Shown: positions 25,620-36,158, numbered from the stretch's first letter. The stretch is 64,000 nucleotides of DNA from an uncultured Bacteroidales bacterium (GCA_905234275.1 CAJOHD010000001.1:392524-456523); one strand, 5' to 3'. The notes: generated by a model from the sequence alone, not told the origin. Numbers and translations: made by a program.

Positions 25620-28600
25620 ATGGGCACCGATATGTTATTCCAGAAAAATATCATTAAGAAGTACATCGCGACGCTGAACGACGACGTTGAGGTGGCTTGG
25701 AACCAGTATAAAAGCTATTTTCTGAATGCGGCGATTCAGGTGAACATTAGGCAGAGCAAAGAGGAACAGTTTCAGGAAGGTTTTCTAAGAGAACTTTTTG
25801 TGAAAGTGCTGGGCTATACGCTGAACCCTTCGCCCAACTTTAATCTTATCACCGAGCAGAAAAACGAGACCAACTCGCAGAAAGCCGACGGCGCAATACT
25901 TCTCGAAGGCAACGTGATTGGTGTGATCGAGCTTAAAGACCATAAAACCACCGACTTAAGCAAGATCGAGAAACAGGCATTCGGCTATAAAAGCCAGCAC
26001 CGAGACGCCCGTTATGTGATAATCTCCAACTTCGAGAAGCTTCGCCTTTATATTGACAATGCTGTCGATTTCCGCGAATGGAGCCTCTTTACGATGACAT
26101 TCGACGAATTCCGTGAGATGTATCTCTGCATTGCATGGAACCAGATGAAAAACGGCATCGCCCTGAAGATAAAGAGCGAGTCGGTGTCGTCGGAAGACCA
26201 GATAACCAACGCTTTGTATAAGGATTACTCGCAGTTTAAGAGATTGCTGTTTGCCGATATTTTGAAAAACAATCCTGCTCCAGAAAATAAAAACGAAAGC
26301 GACTGGCAACTGCTTCTTTTCAAGAAGACACAGAAACTGCTCGACCGTCTGCTTTTCATTTTCTTCGCCGAAGACTGCGGACTGCTTCCGCCAAATTCGA
26401 TGGTTGAAATCATCAAACAATGGCGACAACTCAAGGAACTCGATGAGTATAAGCCGCTTTACGACAGGATTAAGAAATATTTCGGATATCTCGATACAGG
26501 CCATCAAGGAAAGCATTACGAGATTTTTGCATACAACGGCGGACTTTTCAAGCCTGACGAGGTTTTGGACAACTTGAGAATCTCTGACGAAGTGCTTGAA
26601 GAGCCGACAATTAAGCTCGCTTCGTACGATTTTGAAAGCGATGTCGATGTGAATATTTTAGGTCATATTTTCGAAAACTCGCTGTCCGAAATTGAAGAGA
26701 TTACTCAGCAAATCACTAACGGCGAAATTCCTAAAACTTCGAAACGCAAGCAAGACGGCGTTTTCTACACTCCACAGTACATTACAAAATACATTGTGGA
26801 GAACACGGTAGGGAAGCTCTGCGCCGAGAAGAAGGCGGAGCTTGGCATCGTTGAAGAGGATTATTTCTCCGACCAGAAACGCCAGAAGCAGACAAAGATA
26901 AAGCTTATCGAGCAGTTGAGCCAATATCGCGAATGGCTTTTGCAGATTACTATTTGCGACCCGGCGTGCGGAAGTGGTGCTTTTCTCAATGCAGCCTTGC
27001 AGTTCCTCATTGCCGAGCATAAGCTTATCGACGAGATGGAAGCCAAGGTAGCAGGCGAATCGCTGGTGTTTCCAAATGTCGAGAATAGTATTTTGGAGAA
27101 TAACCTCTTTGGTGTCGATATCAACGAGGAGAGCGTTGAGATTGCCCAGCTGGCGTTGTGGTTGCGCACTGCCAAGCCTCACCGCAAGCTCAACACTTTG
27201 AGCCAGAACATCAAATGCGGCAACTCGCTCATCAGCGACCCTGCTGTTGCCGGCGACAAGGCCTTCGACTGGCAAAAAGAGTTCCCGAAAGTCTTCGAAA
27301 AAGGCGGTTTTAACGTGGTGATTGGGAATCCGCCGTACGTGCGTCCTCATTACCTTAAAGATGATGTCAAACGATATTTATGGGGTGCATTTCCAACGTA
27401 TGAAAGGAAGGCTGATTTGTATGTTTGCTTTATGGAAACAGCACTAAAAATAGTGAAACATAAAGGATTTGCTTCATATATAGTATCGGATGGATGGTTG
27501 AGATTAGATAGCTTTGAACAGATAAGAAAATACATTCTTCACAATGCTAGTGTTATGAAGATTGTAGATTTTACAAAAGATGTTTTTGATTCTGCTACAG
27601 TAAAGACATGTATTTTTGTGTTACAAAAAGAAAATACAAATAACCATATTCTCAATTCCGCTGTAATAGATGATAAGGTTGATTTAAACAATATTGTCTA
27701 TCATCCCATTCCTCAAGAAGCATTTATCTCAACATATAAAAACGTATTTGATTTATCAATTGATGGGACTTCATCTTTGTTGAAGAATAAAATGCAAACA
27801 AACTCTTATCATTTAGGAAAGATGTTTGATTTGGCTTTTGGTATAAAAACTGGAGATGACGAACGTTTTCTCACATATAATCCAGCTATTTCATCTGATT
27901 GCAAGAAGTTGGTTCGTGGCGCAGATATTAATCGTTGGACTATTGTGTTTAAGGGTGAATATGTAATCTATCAGCCTGAGCAGATGAGACTTAATAAAAT
28001 AACTGCACGTCCTGGAACAGCAGAAAGATTTGAACAACCAAAAGTCTTGGTCAGAGATACTGGCGGTGGTCTTATGGCTACATTTGATGATAGAGATTAT
28101 TATGTTAAAGATGTTATTATAATTGAGACGGAGAGCAAATCAAAAAATATTTTAAAAACACTCGCAATACTACTAAATTCTAAGCTTTTACGTTGGTATT
28201 ATGAAACCACTTTCCCCACATTACATGTACAAAGAGATGAGTTAGCTTCATTACCAATACCAAATCTAGACAACACGGATAATTTCCCTTATTTAGCAAA
28301 TACAATGCTTTCGCTATATGAAAATTTGCAGCAGAAGCGCAGTCGTTTCCTTCGCCGTTTGCAGGACAATTTCGAGGGCGTGAAGATAATCGGCGCTTTG
28401 GAACAGTTCGACGCGATGGAGTTTGCGGAGTTCCTGAAAGAGTTGAAGAAGCAGAAAATAACGCTTTCATTGAGCCAACAGGACGAATGGGAAGAATATT
28501 TTAATCAGTATAAAGCTGATTGCAACAATCTCTTAGCCGAAATTGCCGCCACAGACAATGCAATAGATTTCAAGGTTTATAAACTTTATGGATTGACATA

Positions 28601-28661
28601 CGATGAAGTGCTGGTGGTGGATAAGGACACGAAGATAACGAGGGAGGAGTATGAAAAATAA
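25620..28661 (+). CDS. Type IIG restriction-modification enzyme (Eco57I-like)
   Basis: One 1013-residue chain that should both methylate and cut DNA. The N-terminal nuclease has D90 and E104-L-K106 (KADGAILLEG...VIELKDHKT), a PD-(D/E)XK site. A helical linker follows (about 200-380). The N6-adenine methyltransferase has the SAM motif DPACGSGAF (D447) and catalytic NPPY (570-573). The target recognition part follows to about 900, then a coiled C-terminal region. The segment 27360-28310, just after NPPY, is much richer in A+T than the rest, which suggests exchange of the specificity domain. The SIR2 gene follows after 17 bases, so they probably form a defence operon. Confidence 0.9.
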   Translation: MGTDMLFQKNIIKKYIATLNDDVEVAWNQYKSYFLNAAIQVNIRQSKEEQFQEGFLRELFVKVLGYTLNPSPNFNLITEQKNETNSQKADGAILLEGNVIGVIELKDHKTTDLSKIEKQAFGYKSQHRDARYVIISNFEKLRLYIDNAVDFREWSLFTMTFDEFREMYLCIAWNQMKNGIALKIKSESVSSEDQITNALYKDYSQFKRLLFADILKNNPAPENKNESDWQLLLFKKTQKLLDRLLFIFFAEDCGLLPPNSMVEIIKQWRQLKELDEYKPLYDRIKKYFGYLDTGHQGKHYEIFAYNGGLFKPDEVLDNLRISDEVLEEPTIKLASYDFESDVDVNILGHIFENSLSEIEEITQQITNGEIPKTSKRKQDGVFYTPQYITKYIVENTVGKLCAEKKAELGIVEEDYFSDQKRQKQTKIKLIEQLSQYREWLLQITICDPACGSGAFLNAALQFLIAEHKLIDEMEAKVAGESLVFPNVENSILENNLFGVDINEESVEIAQLALWLRTAKPHRKLNTLSQNIKCGNSLISDPAVAGDKAFDWQKEFPKVFEKGGFNVVIGNPPYVRPHYLKDDVKRYLWGAFPTYERKADLYVCFMETALKIVKHKGFASYIVSDGWLRLDSFEQIRKYILHNASVMKIVDFTKDVFDSATVKTCIFVLQKENTNNHILNSAVIDDKVDLNNIVYHPIPQEAFISTYKNVFDLSIDGTSSLLKNKMQTNSYHLGKMFDLAFGIKTGDDERFLTYNPAISSDCKKLVRGADINRWTIVFKGEYVIYQPEQMRLNKITARPGTAERFEQPKVLVRDTGGGLMATFDDRDYYVKDVIIIETESKSKNILKTLAILLNSKLLRWYYETTFPTLHVQRDELASLPIPNLDNTDNFPYLANTMLSLYENLQQKRSRFLRRLQDNFEGVKIIGALEQFDAMEFAEFLKELKKQKITLSLSQQDEWEEYFNQYKADCNNLLAEIAATDNAIDFKVYKLYGLTYDEVLVVDKDTKITREEYEK

Positions 28662-28678
28662 AAACTGATGTAAAGATT

Positions 28679-30034
28679 ATGGATAATATACAAATAACAC
28701 ATTTGCTTCATTTGCAGGAAGCAAGCAACTTGGAACAATTGGTTGTGTTTGTTGGGGCAGGAGTATCCGCCAATTCTGATGTTCCAAATTGGGAAAGTTT
28801 AATCAAATCATTTAAAGATGAGTTGGGAGGTAATATTGGAGTAGAAACTGATTACCTAAAAGTTGCACAGATTTATAAAAACACACGTGATAAGAAAGAT
28901 TATTTTGAAAAAATCCGAAAGGTTCTAAGAGATGGAAATGTGGCGTATAATCCGATTCACAATGCTGTATTGCAACTTAATCCGGCTCATATTATCACAA
29001 CCAATTATGATAATCTCATAGAGCAAGCAATACTGGCCAATTACAAACAATATGATATTATACGAAAAGATGCAGATTTGCCATATTACAGATATCCTAA
29101 TAAAGTTATAAAAATGCATGGCGATTTTAGTGCTGATAATATTGTTCTGGCTGAAGAGGATTATTATAATTATGGCAGGAATTTCCCATTGATTCGTTCT
29201 TTTGTAACATCTTTGTTCACTACAAACGTGGTGCTGTTTATAGGATTTTCTTTTGATGATTTGAACTTAAAAATCATTCTGAATGAAATAAAGACTATTT
29301 TGGATGAAAATATGCAGCGTGTTTATTTATTGACAGACGAACATGTTGATAAAGAAATGCTCGAGTATTATGAGAAGAAAGGTATAAACGTTGTTAGTAT
29401 TACTAATCCTGATGAATTTCTGAATAAATATAGTATCGATGTTGACCAAATAGATTTAAATAAGCTAAAATCAATAAAAGGCAAAAATCTTTATAAGCAA
29501 ATAAAAATCATACAACACATTAAAAATGTGTATTCTGAAGATGTATTGTCAGATATATTGGTAAAACTTAAAAAAGTTCAAGGAGAATTAAATGTAATTG
29601 GCGATGGTCTTCGTTATTTGTTTCCTGAAAAGTCGTATAAATCTTGGTATTATAGATTTAATGCTCTAAATCTTGATTCATCATACTTCAAAAAGCTAAC
29701 AGACGATCTTAAAACATATTCAGGTAAACGAAGATTTGTTCAATCGTTTCCTAAAGAAGACAGATTGATACTTTTACAACATGCATTTGTAAATCAAGTG
29801 TATGCTATTGATGGGATGACTATTATTGATGAGAGTAATTTTAACAATATAAGAAACTCATTAGATGGAGACTTTTGTGTTGATTATTTTTATAACTTAA
29901 ATTTCAAGAAGTTGTATGAGACAATGAAAGATATGAGGTCTCAAGGTATGAGCTTTGGTATCAAAGATATATATTTGCCTTATGTATTATGTAGATTGGG
30001 TAAATACTATGAGGCTTATATAAAATATAAATAA
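28679..30034 (+). CDS. SIR2-like defence protein, N-terminal part
   Basis: This 451-residue frame carries a complete SIR2-like NAD-binding domain: G26-A-G28-V-S30, T107-T-N109-Y-D111 and the catalytic-type H147 in MHGDF. A following FIGFSFDDLNLK helps define the fold. Such domains in antiviral proteins destroy NAD+ on phage infection. The frame stops at TAA (30032-30034), but the same frame continues without any gap for 506 more codons. The two parts together match a SIR2-plus-helical-repeat protein of about 958 residues. The gene is AT-rich and follows the type IIG gene. It may be inactive, or the short form may still work. Confidence 0.8.
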   Translation: MDNIQITHLLHLQEASNLEQLVVFVGAGVSANSDVPNWESLIKSFKDELGGNIGVETDYLKVAQIYKNTRDKKDYFEKIRKVLRDGNVAYNPIHNAVLQLNPAHIITTNYDNLIEQAILANYKQYDIIRKDADLPYYRYPNKVIKMHGDFSADNIVLAEEDYYNYGRNFPLIRSFVTSLFTTNVVLFIGFSFDDLNLKIILNEIKTILDENMQRVYLLTDEHVDKEMLEYYEKKGINVVSITNPDEFLNKYSIDVDQIDLNKLKSIKGKNLYKQIKIIQHIKNVYSEDVLSDILVKLKKVQGELNVIGDGLRYLFPEKSYKSWYYRFNALNLDSSYFKKLTDDLKTYSGKRRFVQSFPKEDRLILLQHAFVNQVYAIDGMTIIDESNFNNIRNSLDGDFCVDYFYNLNFKKLYETMKDMRSQGMSFGIKDIYLPYVLCRLGKYYEAYIKYK

Positions 30035-31555
30035 TTGTTGCCTCAATTTTGGGACAAAAAACTGTATATCCTGTATTTTATCAGTGTGTATAATTTGAAT
30101 AATATACGATACTCCATCAAGCATGAAGCTTGGGATAGAGAGGATATAGATGGGGATAGTATTGTTAAAGAAATAGAAGCATTTGATCTGGATACAATTT
30201 TATTAAAACTGCCTATTGATAAATACATAAAACAAACATTTAAGGATTTGTTAACATTGAAGTTTTTCAGTAAAAACCTAAATGAGGCTAATTCTCTTTT
30301 TGATGAAATACACAAACAAAAAATTGATGCTGATAATGGAGGTTTTTTATCAAATTATAATATATATTATCTAATTGATAACTTTTACAGAGTATATCGT
30401 TATTGTGTGTCAAATTGTTTGGAGTTTAGAAACTCTTATTTCTACTCTTTGGCAAAACTCACAGTGTCAGGCATATTGGTTAGTCATATTACAAAAGAGA
30501 ATCAATATGATAAAATATTCAGAGTGACAAAATTATATTCACTTGAATGGCAGCATATATTTATTATGTTGTTCTTTATAGACACAAAAGAATTGTCAGA
30601 TTTATTTAAACAATATGATGTTAAATCTATAACCCTTAATGATGATGCGATTTTTTATCTTAAAGAATTAACTAATAATTTGTACTGGTCATTGCATGAA
30701 CATGACAGGTTTAAAAAGCCAACATATAATGTAGGTGTAATTTCCAATGTTTTAGGTAATATGGTGTTTGTAATAGGGCATTCATCAAATGACTACCATA
30801 ATGAATCTGCTGAAAAATTATATAAAACCATTCATGATTTATGGTGTAATGAAATGGTTTTAACTGTAGGAAAGCATTTAAATATGATGGTGGAGAAATG
30901 TAAACCATCAAATGAGGTCGCCATCGATATATTGGATGATATGATAAAAGTTGGGCGTTATGATTCATTGGGATTGGCACAAACTATAACAAACCAATTA
31001 CAACAAGAAGGGGTGGTCTTTGATAGAGTAAATGATGTCGAGGTTTTGTTTGAAGGCTTTGATGGACAACTAGGAATGATAATGTATAATATTCTGCCTT
31101 CAAATATTAAGATGGAGTATCTTAAATATGTGCAAAACAACTCTAAACGTTTAATAATATATTTGGTAATATTAAAACAGTTGAATTTTGGAATTGATAA
31201 TGTTAATGCTTTTGAGAAATTATTGAAGCAGCCTCGTTTTATTAAAGAATTTGAGGAAGAAGAAATAACTGGTGCTTGCTGGTATTTAGCTGACTTTAGA
31301 AAAAATGCTTTATACAGTAATGCTCATGCAATGATTGATGATTTTGGAAAGAATCATGAACAGTATAAATTCTATTTAGACCCCATACGATATCAAGATG
31401 TCGATAAAATAGAAACTTCATGGCTTTTAAGAGTTGAAGAATCCATGTTAAAAGAGCTAATCAAAAATGACATTATTAAAGAAAAAGTAAAAACAAGCGT
31501 TCTGTCAGGAAAACTTGACGAAAGAAAAGTGAATATGTTGATAAAAATTCTTTAA
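30035..31555 (+). pseudogene. C-terminal helical part of the SIR2 defence gene, separated by one in-frame stop
   Basis: The frame starts directly after the stop of the SIR2 part and is in the same phase. The junction AYIKYK-stop-LLPQFWDKKLYILYF reads like an unbroken helical repeat in which a GAA (Glu) has become TAA. No ATG or ribosome binding site lies near its beginning. It would therefore be translated only by readthrough, by a weak TTG start at the first codon, or not at all. The rest has no recognisable domain; it is helix-rich, as in the sensor halves of known SIR2 defence proteins. The 506-codon frame shows no further lesion, so the stop is recent, programmed or a sequencing error. 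Confidence 0.65.
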
Positions 31556-31589
31556 AATGTTGGTTTTTACTCTTAAACAAACAAAATAG

Positions 31590-31766
31590 ATGAACGATAT
31601 TGACAATGATGATGCATTCTATCCTGGCGCTTCCGAAGATTTCTTTGGAGAGAAGCCTGCTGGTACAACTGTTCCCAATTTCGACAAAGGAAATTCGAGC
31701 AGAATCGGTTGTATGGCGGTTGTTGTTATAATAATCGTGGGAATATTAGCATTTGTATTACTTTAA
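31590..31766 (+). CDS. Small single-pass membrane protein
   Basis: A 58-residue protein starting MNDIDNDDAFYPGASEDFF. An acidic N-terminal half leads to one strongly hydrophobic segment (about 41-58, CMAVVVIIIVGILAFVLL) at the very C-terminus, so it is probably tail-anchored with the acidic part in the cytoplasm. It starts 34 bases after the SIR2 frame on the same strand and has similar base composition. Co-transcription with the defence genes is likely, but a shared role is inferred only from position. No family recognised. Confidence 0.65.
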   Translation: MNDIDNDDAFYPGASEDFFGEKPAGTTVPNFDKGNSSRIGCMAVVVIIIVGILAFVLL

Positions 31767-31936
31767 CATCATAAAATCTTTGGTTAATGAAAATCAAGAT
31801 CCTTGCGTTTTGTACAAGGCTCAGGCTGGTGCGTCCCCCATTCTAAGATGAGTTGTCATGCCCCTATTCCAAAATTGGAATTGTCGCAAAATTAATAATT
31901 TTTTTAAAACAGTTTTATCCGAATTAAAAAATAATA

Positions 31937-31945
31937 GTATCTTTG
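31937..31945 (+). promoter_or_regulatory. -7 element of the four-helix protein gene
   Basis: TATCTTTGC, 26 bases before the ATG. The preceding 170 bases hold only a small hairpin (ATTCCAA/TTGGAAT). Confidence 0.6.
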
Positions 31946-31970
31946 CAGAAAATATAAAAAAGTAAAATTT

Positions 31971-32708
31971 ATGGAACTAAATAATTTTGGATACTACTGG
32001 TTAGATACTTGGGTGATGGCTAATGTAATACAATTGGCTACGCAAGATTTTTGTCGTCGTTATCTCAACCGCAGCAACGATCCTTGTGGGCGGCAATACG
32101 ACCAAATGACACAGGCGGCGCGGTCTGTTCCTGCCAACATTGCAGAGGGCAATTCACGACATAACACATCTAAAGAAACGGAGATGAAGCTCACAGATGT
32201 GGCACGTGCTAGCCTTTCAGAGCTCGCTAACGATTATTTGAATTGGCTGTTGAGCCACGAAAGCATTCCGTGGTCAGTGAAATCTCAGGAGTACAAAACT
32301 GTTAGCACTATCCATCTGGACAGACCTACATATAAAGATGACGTGCAGCATTTAAGTAGTATTCATATCCTTGCCCAAAAACGCAAATTCGGCCATTGGC
32401 TGAAATCAAACGATTCGATTGAGGAAGCTAATTGTCTGTTAATTATATGCAACCGCCTCATTATGATGCTTGGCAAACAGATTGAGAACCAGCTGGAGTC
32501 ATTCAGGGTGGAAGGCGGCTTTACTGAGGCTTTATCAGCTGAAAGACTTGCTTATCGTGCGGAGAAAAGTATCCAAGAAGACGCACCGCTTTGCCCAAGA
32601 TGTGGCAAACCAATGATTAAGCGCATGGCGAAAAAAGGCAAAAATGCCGGCAATGCTTTCTGGAGCTGCTCAGATTATCCAAATTGCAACGGAACAAGAA
32701 ATGTTTGA
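31971..32708 (+). CDS. Four-helix bundle protein with suffix domain and topoisomerase-type zinc ribbon
   Basis: A 245-residue protein. The N-terminal region (about 15-110: TQDFCRRYLN, QMTQAARSVPANIAEGNSR, LTDVARASLSELANDYLNWLL) belongs to the four-helix family also encoded inside 23S rRNA intervening sequences. A suffix segment follows (about 150-190), then a C4 zinc ribbon of the topoisomerase I type: CPRCGKPM ... FWSCSDYPNCNGTR (about 205-243). Nucleic-acid binding is inferred from the ribbon. Biological role is unknown. It is not inside a 23S gene here. Confidence 0.85.
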   Translation: MELNNFGYYWLDTWVMANVIQLATQDFCRRYLNRSNDPCGRQYDQMTQAARSVPANIAEGNSRHNTSKETEMKLTDVARASLSELANDYLNWLLSHESIPWSVKSQEYKTVSTIHLDRPTYKDDVQHLSSIHILAQKRKFGHWLKSNDSIEEANCLLIICNRLIMMLGKQIENQLESFRVEGGFTEALSAERLAYRAEKSIQEDAPLCPRCGKPMIKRMAKKGKNAGNAFWSCSDYPNCNGTRNV

Positions 32709-32754
32709 AGTTATTTTTTTTCGTTATAACGTGATAACGTAATATCGTTATAAA

Positions 32755-32787
32755 AAAATAACAGGACCGCTCTCACAGCCCTGTTAA
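32755..32787 (-). terminator. Intrinsic terminator of rpoD
   Basis: On the minus strand TAACAGG/CCTGTTA closes a loop of about 15 bases and is followed by seven T. Confidence 0.8.
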
Positions 32788-32811
32788 TCACTCAATAATC
32801 AAATAATAAGA

Positions 32812-33675
32812 TCAACCAAGATAACTCTTGAGAATCTTGCTTCTGCTTGTGTGCTTCAAGCGGCGGATCGCCTTCTCCTTGATCTGACGCACGCGCTCGC
32901 GTGTGAGGTCAAACTTCTCACCAATCTCCTCCAAAGTCATAGGATGACCGCCGTTCAATCCGAAATACAAGCGGACGACGTCGGCCTCTCTCTGTGTCAA
33001 AGTCGAAATGGCACGGTCAATCTCCTTGCGTAATGACTCGTAAAGAAGCTGCGTCTCAGGTGTCACAACCTCATCGCTCTTCAAGACGTCGTACATATTG
33101 TTGTCTTCGTCCTGCACGAGAGGAGCGTCCATCGACACATGACGTCCTGCGTTCTTCATCGATTCCTTGACTTCGGCTTCGGTGAGGTCGAGGACTTCAG
33201 CTATCTCTTCGGCGTTAGGCTCGCGCTCAAATTCCTGCTCCAGCTTTGCGTATGTCTTGTTGATTTTGTTGATCGAGCCGATCTTGTTCAATGGAAGTCG
33301 GACGATACGTGATTGTTCTGCAAGAGCCTGGAGGATGGACTGGCGGATCCACCACACAGCGTAAGAGATGAACTTGAAACCTCTAGTCTCGTCAAAACGG
33401 CGTGCCGCCTTGATAAGTCCGAGGTTGCCCTCATTGATGAGGTCGGGGAGGCTTAATCCCTGATTTTGGTACTGCTTCGACACGGAGACGACGAATCTCA
33501 AGTTGGCTTTCGTGAGCTTCTCCAAAGCGGCCATGTCGCCTTGTCTGATTCTCTGCGCTAGCTCGACTTCCTCGTCGGCCGTTATCAATTCAACCTTACC
33601 AATCTCCTGGAGATACTTATCCAAAGAAGCGGTTTCCCTGTTGGTAACTTGTTTGGTAATCTTTAACTGCCTCAT
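32812..33675 (-). CDS. rpoD: Primary RNA polymerase sigma factor
   Basis: Directs RNA polymerase to most promoters, here the TTG/TAnnTTTG type seen throughout the window. It has 287 residues, the short form typical of Bacteroidota, with no long region 1.1. Region 1.2 ([24 protein letters not shown]), region 2 ([40 protein letters not shown]...[13 protein letters not shown]), region 3 (about 125-205) and region 4 with the helix-turn-helix ([30 protein letters not shown]) are complete. It is monocistronic between a terminator and palindromic copy 5. Confidence 0.96.
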   Translation of the reverse strand: MRQLKITKQVTNRETASLDKYLQEIGKVELITADEEVELAQRIRQGDMAALEKLTKANLRFVVSVSKQYQNQGLSLPDLINEGNLGLIKAARRFDETRGFKFISYAVWWIRQSILQALAEQSRIVRLPLNKIGSINKINKTYAKLEQEFEREPNAEEIAEVLDLTEAEVKESMKNAGRHVSMDAPLVQDEDNNMYDVLKSDEVVTPETQLLYESLRKEIDRAISTLTQREADVVRLYFGLNGGHPMTLEEIGEKFDLTRERVRQIKEKAIRRLKHTSRSKILKSYLG

Positions 33676-33709
33676 ATTTTTTTTATTAAGATTTACTTTT
33701 TTTTAAACC

Positions 33710-33813
33710 CGTCATTTCGAGTGAAGCGAAGCGGAATCGAGAAATCTCCTGCAATTTTGTTATTACTTTTTTGAAGGAGATTTCTCCGCTCCCTTCGGTC
33801 GGTCGAAATGACG
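33710..33813. repeat. Dispersed palindromic element, copy 5
   Basis: CGTCATTTCGA ... GAGAAATCTCC and GGAGATTTCTCC ... TCGAAATGACG, between pnp and rpoD, ending 11 bases after the pnp stop. Confidence 0.9.
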
Positions 33814-33823
33814 TTTTGAAGAT

Positions 33824-36043
33824 TTACTTCTTTTCGTGACGCGGTCCTTTGTGTTCGCCTTTGCCACCTTTGTGGTCACCGCCCTTGTGCTCGCCACGCG
33901 GTCTCTCTGGCTTCTCAACGTAACCTTCCGGTTTCGGTAATAATGCCTTTCTTGAGAGACGGAGCTTGCCGGTCTTCTGGTCGATGTCGATGAGCTTCAC
34001 CTGGATCTTGTCACCTTCTTTCAAAACGCCGTCCATGGTCTCGAGACGTTTGTAGTCGATCTCAGAGATGTGGAGCAGACCGTCTTTACCAGGAAGAATC
34101 TCGACGAAAGCGCCGAACGGCATGATTGACTTCACTGTGCCGTCGTAAACCTCGCCAACCTCAGGAACTGCAACGATAGCGCGAACCTTGGCCTTAGCTG
34201 CCTCGAGGTCTTCCTTGTTAGTAGAAGCGATCTCGACCATACCGCATTTCTCGTCTTCAGTGATGACGATGACGGTGTTAGTTGTCTTCTGAATCTCTTG
34301 GACGACCTTTCCGCCAGGGCCGATAACTGCGCCGATGAAGTCCTTAGGAATGATGATCTTCTCGATACGTGGCACTGACTCTTTGTAGTCGGCACGTGGC
34401 TCTGTGATGGTCTTGGCCATCTCGCCGAGGATGTGCATTCTGCCTGCCTTAGCCTGCTCGAGAGCCTCACTCAACACTTCGTATGACAAGCCGTCAACCT
34501 TGATATCCATCTGGCATGCTGTGATGCCGTCAACGGTACCGGTGACCTTGAAGTCCATGTCGCCGAGGTGGTCCTCATCGCCAAGGATATCTGACAAGAC
34601 AGCGTATTTCTCATTGTCGGTGATCAAGCCCATTGCGATACCTGCGACAGGTTTTCTCATCTTGACACCTGCGTCCATCAATGCCAATGTGCCACCGCAC
34701 ACCGAAGCCATTGATGATGAGCCGTTTGACTCGAGGATGTCCGACACCACGCGGATGGTGTAAGGATTCTCGTCACCTGCAGGAATCATGTTCTTCAATG
34801 CTCTCTCAGCGAGGTTTCCGTGACCGATCTCACGACGGCTGACACCGCGGCTTGCCTTGCATTCGCCTGTTGCGAAACTCGGGAAGTTGTAGTGCAGCAT
34901 GAAGTTGCTTGTGCCTTCAACGACAGCGCCGTCGATGGTCTGCTCGTCGAGCTTGGTGCCTAATGTCACTGTCACCAATGCCTGTGTCTCACCACGTGTG
35001 AAGATGGCTGAGCCGTGGCATGATGGAAGCACGTCGACTTCTGTCCAGATTGGACGGATCTGGTCGAGCTTGCGGCCGTCGAGACGTTTGCGCTCAATCA
35101 AGATAGCGTCACGCACTGCCTTACGCTCGATGTCGTGGAAGTAACGTTTTGCCATCGGAGTCTTCTCTTCGAGTTCCTCTTCGGTGTATTTTGTGAGATA
35201 ATTGTCAAGGATTGCCTGGAATGCGTCCTCGCGCTCGTGTTTGTTGGCGTTGCCGGTGAGAGCGAAGTCGTAGCATGGCTTGTAGCAGCATGCCATCATG
35301 TCGGCGCGCAAATCTTCGTCGTTGACTTCATGGCAGTACTCGCGTTTAGGGTTAGCCTTCTCGACGCGTGAAGCGAGGTCGAGCTGTGCCTGCACCTGAC
35401 CTTTGATGGCCTCGTGAGCAGCTTTCAAAGCACCGATCATCTGTGCTTCTGAGATTTCTTTCGATTCGCCTTCCACCATGCAGATGTCTTTCATTGTGGC
35501 ACCCACCATGAGTTCAAGGTCGGCGTTTTCGAGTTCGTCAGCACGCGGGTTGATGACGTATTCGCCGTTGATCATAGCCACGCGGACTTCTGAGATAGGA
35601 CCGTGGAACGGGATGTCTGACACTGCGATAGCTGCTGATGCTGCCAATGCTGCGTAAGCATCTGGAAGCACGTTCTGCTCTCCTGAGAGCAGTGTGATCT
35701 GCACCTGAATCTCAGCGTGGAAATCGTCTGGGAATAATGGACGGATGGCACGGTCAACGAGACGTGAGATCAAAATCTCATAGTCTGATGGCTTGCCTTC
35801 ACGTTTGAAGAAACCGCCAGGGAACTTGCCTGTGGCGGCGTATTTTTCTTTATAATCGACTGAAAGAGGCAGGAAATCGACATCGTCTTTCGCTTCTTTT
35901 GCCGCAACCACTGTCGCGAGCAACACTGTCTTACCGCATGTCACTACCGCTGCACCGTCGGCCTGCTTGGCCAGACGTCCTGTCTCGATGGTAATAATGT
36001 CCTTACCAGTTTGTATGGTCTGTTTAATACCTTCTGGACCCAT
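33824..36043 (-). CDS. pnp: Polyribonucleotide nucleotidyltransferase (PNPase)
   Basis: A phosphorolytic 3'-to-5' exoribonuclease for mRNA turnover. The 739 residues carry two RNase PH domains (about 12-225 and 320-550), the linking helical domain, then a KH domain ([22 protein letters not shown]) and an S1 domain ([33 protein letters not shown]). Residues typical of the active site are present ([25 protein letters not shown]). The last 30 or so residues are a low-complexity tail rich in Gly, His, Lys and Glu, probably unstructured. rpsO lies upstream, the usual arrangement. Confidence 0.96.
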   Translation of the reverse strand: MGPEGIKQTIQTGKDIITIETGRLAKQADGAAVVTCGKTVLLATVVAAKEAKDDVDFLPLSVDYKEKYAATGKFPGGFFKREGKPSDYEILISRLVDRAIRPLFPDDFHAEIQVQITLLSGEQNVLPDAYAALAASAAIAVSDIPFHGPISEVRVAMINGEYVINPRADELENADLELMVGATMKDICMVEGESKEISEAQMIGALKAAHEAIKGQVQAQLDLASRVEKANPKREYCHEVNDEDLRADMMACCYKPCYDFALTGNANKHEREDAFQAILDNYLTKYTEEELEEKTPMAKRYFHDIERKAVRDAILIERKRLDGRKLDQIRPIWTEVDVLPSCHGSAIFTRGETQALVTVTLGTKLDEQTIDGAVVEGTSNFMLHYNFPSFATGECKASRGVSRREIGHGNLAERALKNMIPAGDENPYTIRVVSDILESNGSSSMASVCGGTLALMDAGVKMRKPVAGIAMGLITDNEKYAVLSDILGDEDHLGDMDFKVTGTVDGITACQMDIKVDGLSYEVLSEALEQAKAGRMHILGEMAKTITEPRADYKESVPRIEKIIIPKDFIGAVIGPGGKVVQEIQKTTNTVIVITEDEKCGMVEIASTNKEDLEAAKAKVRAIVAVPEVGEVYDGTVKSIMPFGAFVEILPGKDGLLHISEIDYKRLETMDGVLKEGDKIQVKLIDIDQKTGKLRLSRKALLPKPEGYVEKPERPRGEHKGGDHKGGKGEHKGPRHEKK

Positions 36044-36100
36044 AATAAAATCTTTTAATAATTAATAAAATAAACCGCTTTTGCTTAGGTATACAACAAT

Positions 36101-36135
36101 GCAAAAAAAGGCAATATTTCATTGCCTTTTTTTGC
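36101..36135. terminator. Symmetric terminator between rpsO and pnp
   Basis: GCAAAAAAAGGCAAT and ATTGCCTTTTTTTGC with loop ATTTC. It may lower pnp transcription relative to rpsO, or form a processing site in the shared transcript. Confidence 0.8.
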
Positions 36136-36158
36136 AAGGGCATTGATTGTCAATGCTA

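Noticed and set aside
31767..31970. Possible tRNA-like fragment near GGCTCAGGCTGGTGCG
   Set aside because: No acceptor stem, anticodon arm or TTC loop can be formed. No tRNA was found anywhere in the window.
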